NCBI GenBank assembly: GCA_021773035.1 | Contig: JAJFKU010000038.1 | Location: forward strand, 140,125 to 204,124 | DNA: 64,000 bases | Direction of reading: 5' to 3' | Source of the DNA: Woeseiaceae bacterium | GTDB lineage: Bacteria > Pseudomonadota > Gammaproteobacteria > Steroidobacterales > Woeseiaceae | In this document: positions 31,696 to 40,312 of the stretch, piece by piece | Numbering within the stretch: the stretch's first letter is position 1 | How the letters are laid out: every line of letters begins with the position of its first letter | Notes under the pieces: generated by a model | The model's input: only the letters and a program-made list of their open reading frames with translations | Told to the model about the DNA's origin: nothing | Databases searched by the model: none | Translations under genes and position numbers: made by a program

Positions 31696-32097
31696 CTAGC
31701 GTTTATTCTTGTCGTCCCAGATTTTCGGCTCCCAGAGCTCGATCTTGTTGCCCTCCGGGTCCATGATCCAGGCGAATGCGCCGTTTTCATGGTACTCCGG
31801 GCCTTGCTCTATATCGATGCCCGCCGCCTTGAGCTGCTCGATCATCGCCTCAATGTCGTCGACGCGATAATTGATCATGAAAGACGACTCGCTGGGCTTA
31901 AACCATTCGCTGTCACTGTCCGCGACGTGCCACACGGTCATTCCCTTATCCTCGGCAATATCGTCTTCCCACTGCAGTATGGCGGCGCCAAAATCTTCCA
32001 TCTGCATGCCCAGGTGTTTTTCGTACCACGATGACAGCGCCTTTCCCTTGCCGCTCGACAGAAAGAAAACGCCACCGATTCCCGTTACTTTAGCCAT
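31696..32097 (-). CDS. VOC-superfamily (glyoxalase/bleomycin-resistance fold) protein
   Basis: The 133-residue product has the paired beta-alpha-beta modules of the vicinal-oxygen-chelate superfamily, with WYEKHLGMQMEDF in the first half and FAWIMDPEGNKIELWEP at the end, where the Glu is a usual metal ligand. The superfamily includes glyoxalases, dioxygenases and resistance proteins, and the substrate cannot be told. AAGGA precedes the ATG at 32097. It is 15 bases from the DUF4199 gene in the same direction. Confidence 0.85.
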   Translation of the reverse strand: MAKVTGIGGVFFLSSGKGKALSSWYEKHLGMQMEDFGAAILQWEDDIAEDKGMTVWHVADSDSEWFKPSESSFMINYRVDDIEAMIEQLKAAGIDIEQGPEYHENGAFAWIMDPEGNKIELWEPKIWDDKNKR

Positions 32098-32111
32098 GTC
32101 TGATCCTTATC

Positions 32112-32612
32112 TTATGAGTGATGATTACGCAGCACAGCGGCGCTGCCGAGGGACACCAACAGGCCGGGTGGAAACACCTCAAGGAAGGTCATCGGCAGCC
32201 TGAACAGCGGATTCGAATACTGAGCTCTGAACTGCTCCACTTCCGACACCAACTCGGCGAGTTCGGCCTCACCGGCGCCGGCCGCCTTCCTGGCCTCAAC
32301 GATGGAGCTCGCGTAGGTCTCGATGAAGCTGTAGTCGTTCACTGCCAGATAGAGTTCCCAGATGGCAACGTAGACGACACCTGCGACGCTAGAAATTCCG
32401 AGACCGACAAGCAAAGCGGGACCAAAACCAATCACTCCGCCCAGCGTCTCGTCTCGATACCGCTTTGTTGCCACGAAGATCATGCTAAAGGCAATGAACA
32501 TGATCAGGTATCCGAGCCACTCCTGACTGTGTCCGAGCTCTATACCAATGGTCATCGTCACGATGATGACGAAACCGACAATCGTTCCGTAGGCAAGAAT
32601 CAGGCGTTGCAT
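32112..32612 (-). CDS. DUF4199-family membrane protein
   Basis: The 166-residue product has about four transmembrane helices (AYGTIVGFVIIVTMTIGI, WLGYLIMFIAFSMIFVA, GFGPALLVGLGISSVAGVVY and a C-terminal one) and a soluble helical loop (EARKAAGAGEAELAELVSEVEQF) before the last. This layout matches DUF4199, whose function is unknown. GGAG lies upstream of ATG 32612, and the gene probably shares a transcript with the VOC gene downstream. Confidence 0.8.
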   Translation of the reverse strand: MQRLILAYGTIVGFVIIVTMTIGIELGHSQEWLGYLIMFIAFSMIFVATKRYRDETLGGVIGFGPALLVGLGISSVAGVVYVAIWELYLAVNDYSFIETYASSIVEARKAAGAGEAELAELVSEVEQFRAQYSNPLFRLPMTFLEVFPPGLLVSLGSAAVLRNHHS

Positions 32613-32712
32613 GGCGTCGCTCCGTGTGAAGGAGCAAAAATGGTAGCTTATTCCCCGCTCAAGTCATCAACCGAAAGGTTGATTTGGGACAAATCAGCTT
32701 TTCGGACACCGC

Positions 32713-33129
32713 TCATGGAATGATCTGCAGGGACCTCGCCTTCCGAACCGCCTGGGTACGGCGGGACACGTCCAGCTTCTGGTAAAGGTGTACCAGGTGG
32801 GACTTTATCGTGCTGGTCGAGACATACAGGCGTTTTGCAATCTCCCGGTTACTGTCGCCATCAGCCAGCAACTCAAGCACCTCGAGTTCTTTCCTGGTCA
32901 GACCGAGTGTCTTGATAACACGGCTGTTTTTCACAAATGTCGGGCTCTGCGGCCGTCCTCGCAGGCGCGCTCCCAGCCAGATCCCAAGAACAGTAAAGAG
33001 GGCGGCAAGAATAACAACGTATATCTCCGTAGAGAAAAGCCGAACCGCGTATTGGTTCTCAAGCCAGTGCAGCGCAAACGCGCCACAGGCGAGCGCCAAC
33101 CCATAGACTATTGTCGTATGTTTCAACAT
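32713..33129 (-). CDS. LuxR-type HTH regulator with two transmembrane helices
   Basis: From ATG 33129 the 138-residue product has two predicted transmembrane helices (TIVYGLALACGAFALHW and IYVVILAALFTVLGIWLG) and then a C-terminal LuxR-type helix-turn-helix (LTRKELEVLELLADGDSNREIAKRLYVSTSTIKSHLVHLYQKL). Membrane-tethered LuxR proteins of this small type are known in several lineages. The longer frame (to 33303) would run into the divergent RidA-like gene, so the inner start is preferred. No sensor domain is visible. Confidence 0.8.
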   Translation of the reverse strand: MLKHTTIVYGLALACGAFALHWLENQYAVRLFSTEIYVVILAALFTVLGIWLGARLRGRPQSPTFVKNSRVIKTLGLTRKELEVLELLADGDSNREIAKRLYVSTSTIKSHLVHLYQKLDVSRRTQAVRKARSLQIIP

Positions 33130-33202
33130 TTGAGTGAACTTTCCGCTATTGCCGGTGGACGAATAGGCTATCAAAAGACACCCAGTCGATGCGGGAAAAA
33201 TC

Positions 33203-33679
33203 ATGTCCAGAATACCAGCAATACTCCTGACCACGGCCTCGATCCTGATCTCCAGCGCTCCGGGCTGGGCGGATGGCAGCCGGAAGGCCGCTGAAATTGT
33301 CATACCTCAAGACTCGCAGAGTCTTTACGATTCCTGGGGATTCGCCCCGGCGATAAAAATCGACAACGTCGTATACGTCTCAGGTGTCGTAGCAGTGCTC
33401 GAAGGCGAAGGCAGCTACGAGCAACGCTACGCGAGCGGTCTCAGATCGGCTTTGCAGCGTATTGATCGAATCCTGAACGAGGCAGGTGCGAGCCTCGATG
33501 ACGTTGTCGACATAACGACCTTCCACACGGATCTACAGCGTCAAATAGAAACGGCTGTGGCGGTCAGAATGAAGGCCATGAAGCCGCCACACCCGGCATG
33601 GACAGCCGTCGGCACAACGGCCTTGGCGGTCCCCGACGGCACAACCGAAATAAAGGTCATTGCTCACATCACGGAGTAG
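33203..33679 (+). CDS. Exported RidA-family protein lacking the catalytic arginine
   Basis: The 158-residue product has a signal peptide (cleavage near GWADG) before a RidA-type domain (IDNVVYVSGVVAVLEGEGSYEQRYASGLRSALQRIDRILNEAGASLDDVVDITTF). The position of the catalytic Arg is Trp here (PAWTAVGTTAL), so it is not a standard imine deaminase. Being periplasmic is also atypical for this family. It overlaps the end of the converging DUF885 gene by 11 bases. Confidence 0.8.
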   Translation: MSRIPAILLTTASILISSAPGWADGSRKAAEIVIPQDSQSLYDSWGFAPAIKIDNVVYVSGVVAVLEGEGSYEQRYASGLRSALQRIDRILNEAGASLDDVVDITTFHTDLQRQIETAVAVRMKAMKPPHPAWTAVGTTALAVPDGTTEIKVIAHITE

Positions 33680-35516
33680 TCGGCACAGCGCCCTCTCCGG
33701 CAGTGCTGATCCAGTCGCGAATGTCGCGCTCAACTACCGGCAGAGCGGCCGGAGACAGCATTAGCAAACGGTCATGAAAATGGCGGATATCGAATGCACT
33801 GCCAAACGCTTCCTGCGCGTCGCGCCGCAGCTCCTGAATCTTTAACATTCCTATTTTGTAACTCAGCGCCTGTGCCGGCCAAACCACGTAGCGATCAATC
33901 TCGGCGGCGGCTTCTGCATAGGGGATTCCCTCCTTATCGATCATGTAGTCGATGGCTTCTTCGCGGCTCCATTTCAACGCGTGTATACCGGTGTCGACAA
34001 CCAGCCGGATAGCGCGATGGATCTCGTCCTGAAGCCGACCGAGGTCTGCAGCCGGATCGTCGGCATACAGGCCCATTTCGGCAGCCAGCGCCTCCGCGTA
34101 TAGTGCCCAGCCTTCACCGGTTGGATTCGACCAGAAGACCTTCGCAATCAGCGGCTGCTCCCGCCCGACCGAGATAGCCGCCTGCATATGATGCCCGGGA
34201 ATCGCCTCATGATAGGTCAACGTGGGCAGGGAAAATTTCGGCAAGGCAGCCGGGTCGCGAAGATTGATCCAGTAGATGCCTGGACGCGACCCGTCAGGGG
34301 CCGGACTATCGTAATAGCCGGTCGTCGCCGAGTCCTGGCTGAACTCGGGCACCGCACGGACTTCAATACCGTACTTCGGCAGATCGCCGAACCAGCTGGG
34401 CAAGGCAGCGCGAGCGGCTGCTACCTGCTCCTCGATGTCAGCAAGGACCTGCGCCCTGCCCGCATCGCTGTTCTCGTAGCGGAAGCGTTTGTCGGTGGCG
34501 AGCATCGCCATCCGCTCGCCGACCGTGCCCACCTCGTAACCCTCAGCGCGCAATAAGACATCCATTTCGGCTGTTATGCGGGCCACTTCCTCCAGCCCCA
34601 GCTGGTGGACATCCTCTACGGCGAGCACGCTGTCGGTCATTTGCCGGATCATGGCTTCGTAGAGCGCGTCGCCATTCGGAAGTCGCCACAAACCGGCATC
34701 ATGAGATGCCTTCCGCCGGGTTTCCCGTAGATAGTCGCTGATACGGCGATAGGCCGGCAGAACTTCATTGTTCACTATCGCGAGTGCGCGGGCGGCAAAC
34801 GCGCTCGCGCCAGCCACGTCGGCCTGCCGTAGCTTGCCGACAAAGCTGGTGTACAAAATATTCTCGTTCGCAGCTGTCGCGGCGAAAGCATCCACGACTA
34901 TCAGCGTTTTATCGATAATAAAATCAGGCGGTATTACGCCGAGAGAAGCATCGTAGCGGGCCTTTTCTACAACGCCATCGAGGATCCCCGCAATTTTCCC
35001 GAGCCGTCGAATATACGTGTCCGCTTCGCCGCCATTCCTCACAGACTGTTGGGCATCCATCAGCCAGGGGATTTCCACGGCGGGACCGGACATCTGATTA
35101 ATCGGATAGGGCAGAAAGCGCGCATCGGAGTAACTGAATGCAGACCCGTAGCTGGCTACTCTCGCCGGTCCCAGTGCGCCGCCCAATAAGGTGACAAGCG
35201 AGGCGCGGAGGTTTCTTCGTCCGCTGTCGAGACCGTGTACCTGAGTACCCTGTAGAGCAGCGAACAGTTCTTCAAATTTGGCTACACGCGCCCGGTTCCC
35301 GGCAGAGGAACGATCATTCAGGCTCTCGAGAGCCCCGGGAGCCATATCCTGCGGTGCCCCGACATAGGTCGCTACTTCAGGAAGATGGCTGAAGTAGCCT
35401 CTCGACAGATCGTCTATCGCCGCGTCGAAAGCGGCAACAGGATCGCTCGGCGCGCGTCCCACACAAGCCGCCAGAACCAGCGCCGCAACGGCTACGGTCA
35501 GATTGCGGAAGAGCAT
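33669..35516 (-). CDS. DUF885-family lipoprotein, probable metallopeptidase-like
   Basis: The 615-residue product begins with a lipoprotein signal (MLFRNLTVAVAALVLAAC) and carries YHEAIPGHHMQAAI, the DUF885 motif resembling HExxH zinc sites, then GWALYAEALAAEMG as the likely third-ligand region. The family is widespread and thought to be hydrolytic, but substrates are unknown. I start it at ATG 35516; a start 11 codons earlier (MTYSTRHDPS..., 35546) is possible because it sits in the repeat shared with the RidA-like gene and has AGGA ahead. Confidence 0.85.
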   Translation of the reverse strand: MLFRNLTVAVAALVLAACVGRAPSDPVAAFDAAIDDLSRGYFSHLPEVATYVGAPQDMAPGALESLNDRSSAGNRARVAKFEELFAALQGTQVHGLDSGRRNLRASLVTLLGGALGPARVASYGSAFSYSDARFLPYPINQMSGPAVEIPWLMDAQQSVRNGGEADTYIRRLGKIAGILDGVVEKARYDASLGVIPPDFIIDKTLIVVDAFAATAANENILYTSFVGKLRQADVAGASAFAARALAIVNNEVLPAYRRISDYLRETRRKASHDAGLWRLPNGDALYEAMIRQMTDSVLAVEDVHQLGLEEVARITAEMDVLLRAEGYEVGTVGERMAMLATDKRFRYENSDAGRAQVLADIEEQVAAARAALPSWFGDLPKYGIEVRAVPEFSQDSATTGYYDSPAPDGSRPGIYWINLRDPAALPKFSLPTLTYHEAIPGHHMQAAISVGREQPLIAKVFWSNPTGEGWALYAEALAAEMGLYADDPAADLGRLQDEIHRAIRLVVDTGIHALKWSREEAIDYMIDKEGIPYAEAAAEIDRYVVWPAQALSYKIGMLKIQELRRDAQEAFGSAFDIRHFHDRLLMLSPAALPVVERDIRDWISTAGEGAVPTTP

Positions 35517-35518
35517 AG

Positions 35519-35644
35519 AAGGATCGTGCCGGGTTGAGTACGTCATAGTGTTCCTGCCAGTCATTTTGAGGCCAGAACTCTGGCCCAACGAAGGCAAACC
35601 TGGAAGTGACTATTTGGCACGTCACCCATGACAATATTTCATGC
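35519..35644 (-). repeat. 126-bp imperfect direct repeat, copy B
   Basis: This segment is the second copy of the repeat at 31227-31352. It lies just upstream of the DUF885 lipoprotein gene and ends at a start-codon region (MTYSTRHDP) identical to that of the RidA-like gene. The copies are 4292 bp apart in the same orientation. Confidence 0.85.
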
Positions 35645-35672
35645 ATCAAAATGCCGGCATTACACCGGCTAC

Positions 35673-36563
35673 TCAGTCAGACTTCATCGCGACTTCTGTT
35701 TTCAACCACGAGACGAAATCACAAAGCCCGGGCTGACGATCAGCGCCGGGAAGGTGTGACAGGTAGAAGCTGTGATCCCAGCTGACAGGTGCCGCTATTT
35801 GCACCAGCGCCTGCTCGTTCAGCGGGTCCCGAACGATAATCTCCGGAAGCAGTGCGACTCCCTGGCCGAGAAACACCGATTGCATGGCGACCAGGAAGTG
35901 TTCGAGCACGAAGGACTGACGGTCGCCCTGACGCGGACGCCCGGTGTCATCTTCAAACTTGTGCCATTCATTCTTCAGGAAAACCTGTATCCGCCGCTCT
36001 GACGCCAGAATCTTCTCGAGATCACCACCGTGGGCGTGAAAAACCTCCGCTGCACAGACCGGTAACAAATTGCCTTCGGTCAACTCAGTCGATACCACAC
36101 CTTGCCACTCACCAGCCCCATAGCGAATGCTCAAATCCACGGCTTCGCGTGACAGATCGAGAAGTCGGTCCGACGTCAGAATCTCCAAACGAGTATCCGG
36201 GAAGGTATCCTCAAACGAACGCATCCTTGGAATCAGAAACTGCGCCGCAAACGAAGCGACGGTCGCCAGGCGCAGTGTGTTGGAAGACCGTGACTTACGA
36301 GAATACCGCCGGAAGCTGCCTCTCAGTATCTCAAACGCCGGGGCAAGCGACTGCTTCAGTTCGCGGCCTTCAAGCGTCAAAGAAACGCCGCTCGCCTCAC
36401 GCTCGAACAGCTGCGCACCGATGAACTCTTCCAGTGTTGCGATTTGCTTGCTAATGGCACTTTGCGTGACACCGAGTTCGTCCGCAGCGCGCACGAAGCT
36501 CAGGTGCCGGGCTGCAACTTCGAAGACCCGAATTGCATTCATTGGCGGCATTTGCTGGCTCAT
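35673..36563 (-). CDS. LysR-family transcriptional regulator (GcvA-like)
   Basis: The 296-residue product has an N-terminal LysR helix-turn-helix (PPMNAIRVFEVAARHLSFVRAADELGVTQSAISKQIATLEEFIGAQLFER) and a C-terminal effector-binding domain with the sequence style of GcvA-type regulators. AAGG precedes the ATG at 36563. It lies next to the EamA transporter gene, 42 bases away in the same direction, and upstream of the DUF885 gene; either could be a target. Confidence 0.9.
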   Translation of the reverse strand: MSQQMPPMNAIRVFEVAARHLSFVRAADELGVTQSAISKQIATLEEFIGAQLFEREASGVSLTLEGRELKQSLAPAFEILRGSFRRYSRKSRSSNTLRLATVASFAAQFLIPRMRSFEDTFPDTRLEILTSDRLLDLSREAVDLSIRYGAGEWQGVVSTELTEGNLLPVCAAEVFHAHGGDLEKILASERRIQVFLKNEWHKFEDDTGRPRQGDRQSFVLEHFLVAMQSVFLGQGVALLPEIIVRDPLNEQALVQIAAPVSWDHSFYLSHLPGADRQPGLCDFVSWLKTEVAMKSD

Positions 36564-36605
36564 GGCAGCACCTTAACAAAAAAGGCCAGGCCGCCTACAG
36601 CCGGC

Positions 36606-37517
36606 CTAGTCTGCGCGGCGATGCGCCCACCATGTTCCAAACACGATCGCCGCCGTGATCGTCGCTATCTCCGCGGTGATCGCCTCTCCCAGGAGCAGTA
36701 CAGCCGCTGCAATGGTCACTACGGGCATCGCCAGTTGCAGAGAACCGATCCTGGCGATGCCGCCGGTAGAAAGTGCGTAAAACCAGAGCGCGTATCCGGC
36801 AAGCGAAGACAAAACAGTCATCCAGGCAATCGCCATCCAACCCCGCGCCGGCACATCTGGCCACACTGTCCCGGAGGCCAGCAGCGCGAACATCGGCACT
36901 AGCGGAATCAAAGCCGTCGCCAACCCCCAGAAAGTCGTCGCGATGCTGCCAATCTTACGCGACAGGCTGCCACCGGCAACGTAGCCGACAGCGCAGATAA
37001 AAGTGCCTGACAGGATGATCAAGTCGCCGACTACCGTAGGCTCGCGCAACGGGGCCACGGTACCGGAGGCCTGTCTCGTCAGCAATACGATCATCGCAAC
37101 GATCGCGATGATCGCGCCGCACCACCAACCGCGATGAGGCAGCCGCCTCTGGAGCAAATGAGTGATAAGTACAGTGAACACCGGGATCGTCGCCATAATA
37201 ATCGCAGCATGAGTTGCGGTCGTTCTTTCAATGCCGATACTGATCAGCGACGGCCAGATAGCGAAGGACGTCACACCGGACCCAACCAGGAGCATCCAGT
37301 CTCTGCCGGTCGTTGGCCGCGGTAATCGCAGGCTAGACGCGATGGCAAGGGCGAGAATGCCGGCCAGCAACGAGCGCAGAACACCGGCGGTGAGTCCGCT
37401 CATGTACTCGACCGCAATCTTGTTGGCGATCGCTGTTCCACTCCACATCACCAGCGCCAGGACGGCAGCACCGAGTGCTAACGCGGTTTTCGAACGATCC
37501 ATCGGCGTATTTTTCAT
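36606..37517 (-). CDS. DMT-family (EamA) transporter
   Basis: The 303-residue product has ten predicted transmembrane helices in two EamA repeats, with GLTAGVLRSLLAGILALAIA near the start and ARIGSLQLAMPVVTIAAAVLLLGEAI in the second half. Such carriers export or import amino acids, nucleobases or other metabolites; the substrate is unknown. GGAG lies before ATG 37517. It may act with the peptidase and hydrolase genes that follow upstream. Confidence 0.9.
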   Translation of the reverse strand: MKNTPMDRSKTALALGAAVLALVMWSGTAIANKIAVEYMSGLTAGVLRSLLAGILALAIASSLRLPRPTTGRDWMLLVGSGVTSFAIWPSLISIGIERTTATHAAIIMATIPVFTVLITHLLQRRLPHRGWWCGAIIAIVAMIVLLTRQASGTVAPLREPTVVGDLIILSGTFICAVGYVAGGSLSRKIGSIATTFWGLATALIPLVPMFALLASGTVWPDVPARGWMAIAWMTVLSSLAGYALWFYALSTGGIARIGSLQLAMPVVTIAAAVLLLGEAITAEIATITAAIVFGTWWAHRRAD

Positions 37518-37553
37518 GGTGCTTTCTCCAGGCGCTTACCGCCGCCGACGCGG

Positions 37554-38402
37554 TTAAGGGCTGGAGGCGGAGTGCTTTCTTTCAACCGAGAATAGCCACT
37601 TCATACCCTGGCGAAACGCTGCCGGCGCAGCGGACGTATGAGTGTGTCCCTCGAGATCTACAGTCCTGAGCTGCCAGGGCTTATCTACGCTGCCTGACCA
37701 TTGCTCGATCCAGGCCATCGCAGGACCTCTGAATCTCGGTTCGTCCTTTGTTGCGCTCGCTACGAACAGGCCCGAATCAACCGCCGCAGACATCGACCCC
37801 TCGTACTTGCGCATGAAAAACGGCAGATTTCGATGCAACGCTGGATTGCTTGCAATGTGTCCCCAGAAGAACTGCGGCCTGGTCAACGCCGTATACAGCA
37901 CAAACTGGCCACCGAGCGAATGGCCGAAAATGACGCGGCGATCTGCGTCCGAGCGGTAGCCGGTCTCGATCAGGGGCGTCAGTTCGTCGACCAGGAACTG
38001 CTGAAACTTCTCGGCACCTCCCCAGTAGTCTCGCTCGGCCGATGGCGCAGTGTAGTCGGTGCTGCGGTAATTTCCTCCCTCGAAGCTGTCGCTGCCGTAG
38101 GAGATACCGACGATGATCGCATCCGGTATATCTTCTCCGAAGTTCAGATATCCGTAATAAGCCGACAAAAGTGGAAACAGAGCTCCTCCATCGAGCAGAT
38201 AGACGGTTGGGTAGCTTTCATCGGGTGCCTGCTCGTAGCCATCCGGCAACATCACATAAACGTGGTAACCGCGACCTATGCCTTTAGACTCAACATGGTG
38301 ATAGCGGGTGTCGCCCAGCCCGTGCAAAAACTGCAGGTCCTCACCCGCGCTGGCCGCCGACACAGCCAGCAGTAGCAGCGCTGCATAGAAAGCCTGCCTC
38401 AC
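37554..38402 (-). CDS. Exported esterase-type alpha/beta hydrolase
   Basis: The 282-residue product has a signal peptide (cleavage near ASAGE) and the alpha/beta hydrolase fold with nucleophile motif GHSLGG and the likely catalytic His in LEGHTHTSA. YPTVYLLDGGALFPLLSAYYGYL resembles the enterobactin-esterase/esterase-D type (IroE-like). The GTG start at 38402 overlaps the amidohydrolase stop by four bases (GTGA), giving translational coupling. Confidence 0.85.
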   Translation of the reverse strand: MRQAFYAALLLLAVSAASAGEDLQFLHGLGDTRYHHVESKGIGRGYHVYVMLPDGYEQAPDESYPTVYLLDGGALFPLLSAYYGYLNFGEDIPDAIIVGISYGSDSFEGGNYRSTDYTAPSAERDYWGGAEKFQQFLVDELTPLIETGYRSDADRRVIFGHSLGGQFVLYTALTRPQFFWGHIASNPALHRNLPFFMRKYEGSMSAAVDSGLFVASATKDEPRFRGPAMAWIEQWSGSVDKPWQLRTVDLEGHTHTSAAPAAFRQGMKWLFSVERKHSASSP

Positions 38403-39700
38403 TGTGAGATGTCATTCTTGACGATCTCGCCGCCTTTCATGATCAGAGCAAGGTTGTTCTCCGGATCCCGCAGCACCGCTATGTCCTCCAGCGGCTCACC
38501 GTTGATCAGCAGAATATCGGCAACCCAGCCTTCGCGAATTTCACCGAAGTTGCCGTGACGATTCAGCTTGCCGGTCATTCGAATGACCTTCGCGCTCTCA
38601 GAGGTCGCCTGCGCCATGACTTCTGCGGGTGTCCAATACATGGCACGCTCGGTGAATTCACGCGTTAGCATCGGGTACATGCCACCGATCAGGTCGGTGG
38701 CAAAGCCTGTCGTGATGTCGTATTTCTTTATCAGCCCGATCAGGTTTTCCTGTCCTCGCAGCACAACCGCGAGTTTTTCGAGGTTGGTATCGGTGATCCC
38801 CGGCAGGTCTTTCAGCGCGCGGTAGACGACGAGTTGCGTGCTGATGACGACATCGTTTTGTTTCACGAATTTCGCCGTTGCATCATCGATCAGCAAACCG
38901 TGTTCGATGCAGCGCACGCCGTTGTCGACAAGTCGTCTTACCGCTTCGCTCGTGTATGCATGTGCCAGCACATAAGTACCGAAGTCGCTCGCAGCCTGGA
39001 CGGCTGCGCGAATTTCCGCCGGCGACGGTTGCAGCGAGTGAATCGGATCGTAGTCGGACATTACGCCGCCGCCGCCCATGATCTTTATCTGCGTGGCCCC
39101 AAAACGAAGGTTTTCTCGCGCCGCCGCCAGGTGTTGGTCGACACCGTCCACAATAACGGCCTGATCAGAATGAATATAGGGACTGCCGCCCTGCAGCGTC
39201 GGATTTGTAGCGCTCGAATGCCGCCAGTCACCGTGGCCGCCTGTCTGCGATAACACGGCACCGGAGGGATACACGCGTGGGCCATAAACCGTGCCCAGCT
39301 CTATAGCCTTTGCAAGGTCGGGGTGCGTACCACCGGCGTCGCGAACCGTCGTAAACCCGCTATCGAGAAAGTGCCTGGCGACGTCGTTCGCAACCGCACC
39401 AACGACGGTTCCGTGGGCATCGGACTGGTTGTAGGGTACATGCCCGGTCAGATGCACATGCAGGTCGATAAAGCCGGGAGACAAAACACGGTTGTCGCCA
39501 TCAATGACCAGCGTGCCCTCGTCTGTATCGATTGCATCGCTGGAGACTCTCGCGATAACACCGTCTTTAACGAGTACGTGTCCCGGCGTGAGTCTTTCAT
39601 CGACACCGTTAAATATACGGACGTTTTCGATAAGAACACTGTCGGCCCAGGCGGGCAGTGACAGGAAAACGACAACGTGCAGCACAATTATTCGCTTCAT
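38399..39700 (-). CDS. Exported amidohydrolase-family protein
   Basis: The 433-residue product has a signal peptide (cleavage after PAWAD) and an amidohydrolase TIM-barrel with the metal-binding HxH in GFIDLHVHLTG, further His in YVLAHAYTSEAV and CIEHGLLI, and Asp near TGFATDL. This group includes exported prolidase-like and imidazolonepropionase-like hydrolases. AGGA precedes the ATG. It is coupled to the esterase gene downstream. Confidence 0.88.
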   Translation of the reverse strand: MKRIIVLHVVVFLSLPAWADSVLIENVRIFNGVDERLTPGHVLVKDGVIARVSSDAIDTDEGTLVIDGDNRVLSPGFIDLHVHLTGHVPYNQSDAHGTVVGAVANDVARHFLDSGFTTVRDAGGTHPDLAKAIELGTVYGPRVYPSGAVLSQTGGHGDWRHSSATNPTLQGGSPYIHSDQAVIVDGVDQHLAAARENLRFGATQIKIMGGGGVMSDYDPIHSLQPSPAEIRAAVQAASDFGTYVLAHAYTSEAVRRLVDNGVRCIEHGLLIDDATAKFVKQNDVVISTQLVVYRALKDLPGITDTNLEKLAVVLRGQENLIGLIKKYDITTGFATDLIGGMYPMLTREFTERAMYWTPAEVMAQATSESAKVIRMTGKLNRHGNFGEIREGWVADILLINGEPLEDIAVLRDPENNLALIMKGGEIVKNDISQ

Positions 39701-39709
39701 ATTCTTTTC

Positions 39710-40312
39710 CTATTGATCGTTGCTATCCAAAAGAGCGCTGCGGTGCTCACGGCGATGAAAAATGACATCCAGCGCAATCTTCATCGCCAAGAGCAACAAC
39801 AAGCCAAACAACGGTTCTCCCCTCCACATCAGGAAAAAGCCGCCGGCAATCAGCGCGACATGCGTCACCATCATACGCTTGTAGGGCATCGCCATCGCGC
39901 CGACAGCGTTAAGCATCTCGTACTCACGGTTGCCGAGGAAATTCTCGACGAACGACCAACCATGAGAAACAAACAGCGCGCAGATCGCAAGCAGTGTCCA
40001 GCCGTCGATTACCGCAGGCAATGTCTCGAACGAGTCCGGCGATCCGCCAAAGAAAGACAACAGCAACATCAGGTGTGCTGTCATGAAACCACCGTAGTGA
40101 AACAAAAAGAAGACCGACAGAAAGATGCCTGCCATCTTATGCAGGCGGCCTGAAAATACGGCGGTTCGCGCAATCCCGAACAGCCCTATGACCACGTTTT
40201 CACACCAGAACAGAAACAGCAGGGCAAACACATCCCAGTCCCAGTACAGCACACCAAATACCGGCACCAGGTTAGCGGCGATTAGCAGCGCAATTGACGC
40301 TCTGCTCGTCAT
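39710..40312 (-). CDS. DUF6498-family membrane protein
   Basis: The 200-residue product has five or six transmembrane helices with WDVFALLFLFWCENVVIGLFGIAR and MAGIFLSVFFLFHYGGFM, the pattern of DUF6498. The ATG at 40312 overlaps the stop of the M20 peptidase gene by four bases; the upstream in-frame extension has no start signal. Function unknown. Confidence 0.8.
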   Translation of the reverse strand: MTSRASIALLIAANLVPVFGVLYWDWDVFALLFLFWCENVVIGLFGIARTAVFSGRLHKMAGIFLSVFFLFHYGGFMTAHLMLLLSFFGGSPDSFETLPAVIDGWTLLAICALFVSHGWSFVENFLGNREYEMLNAVGAMAMPYKRMMVTHVALIAGGFFLMWRGEPLFGLLLLLAMKIALDVIFHRREHRSALLDSNDQ

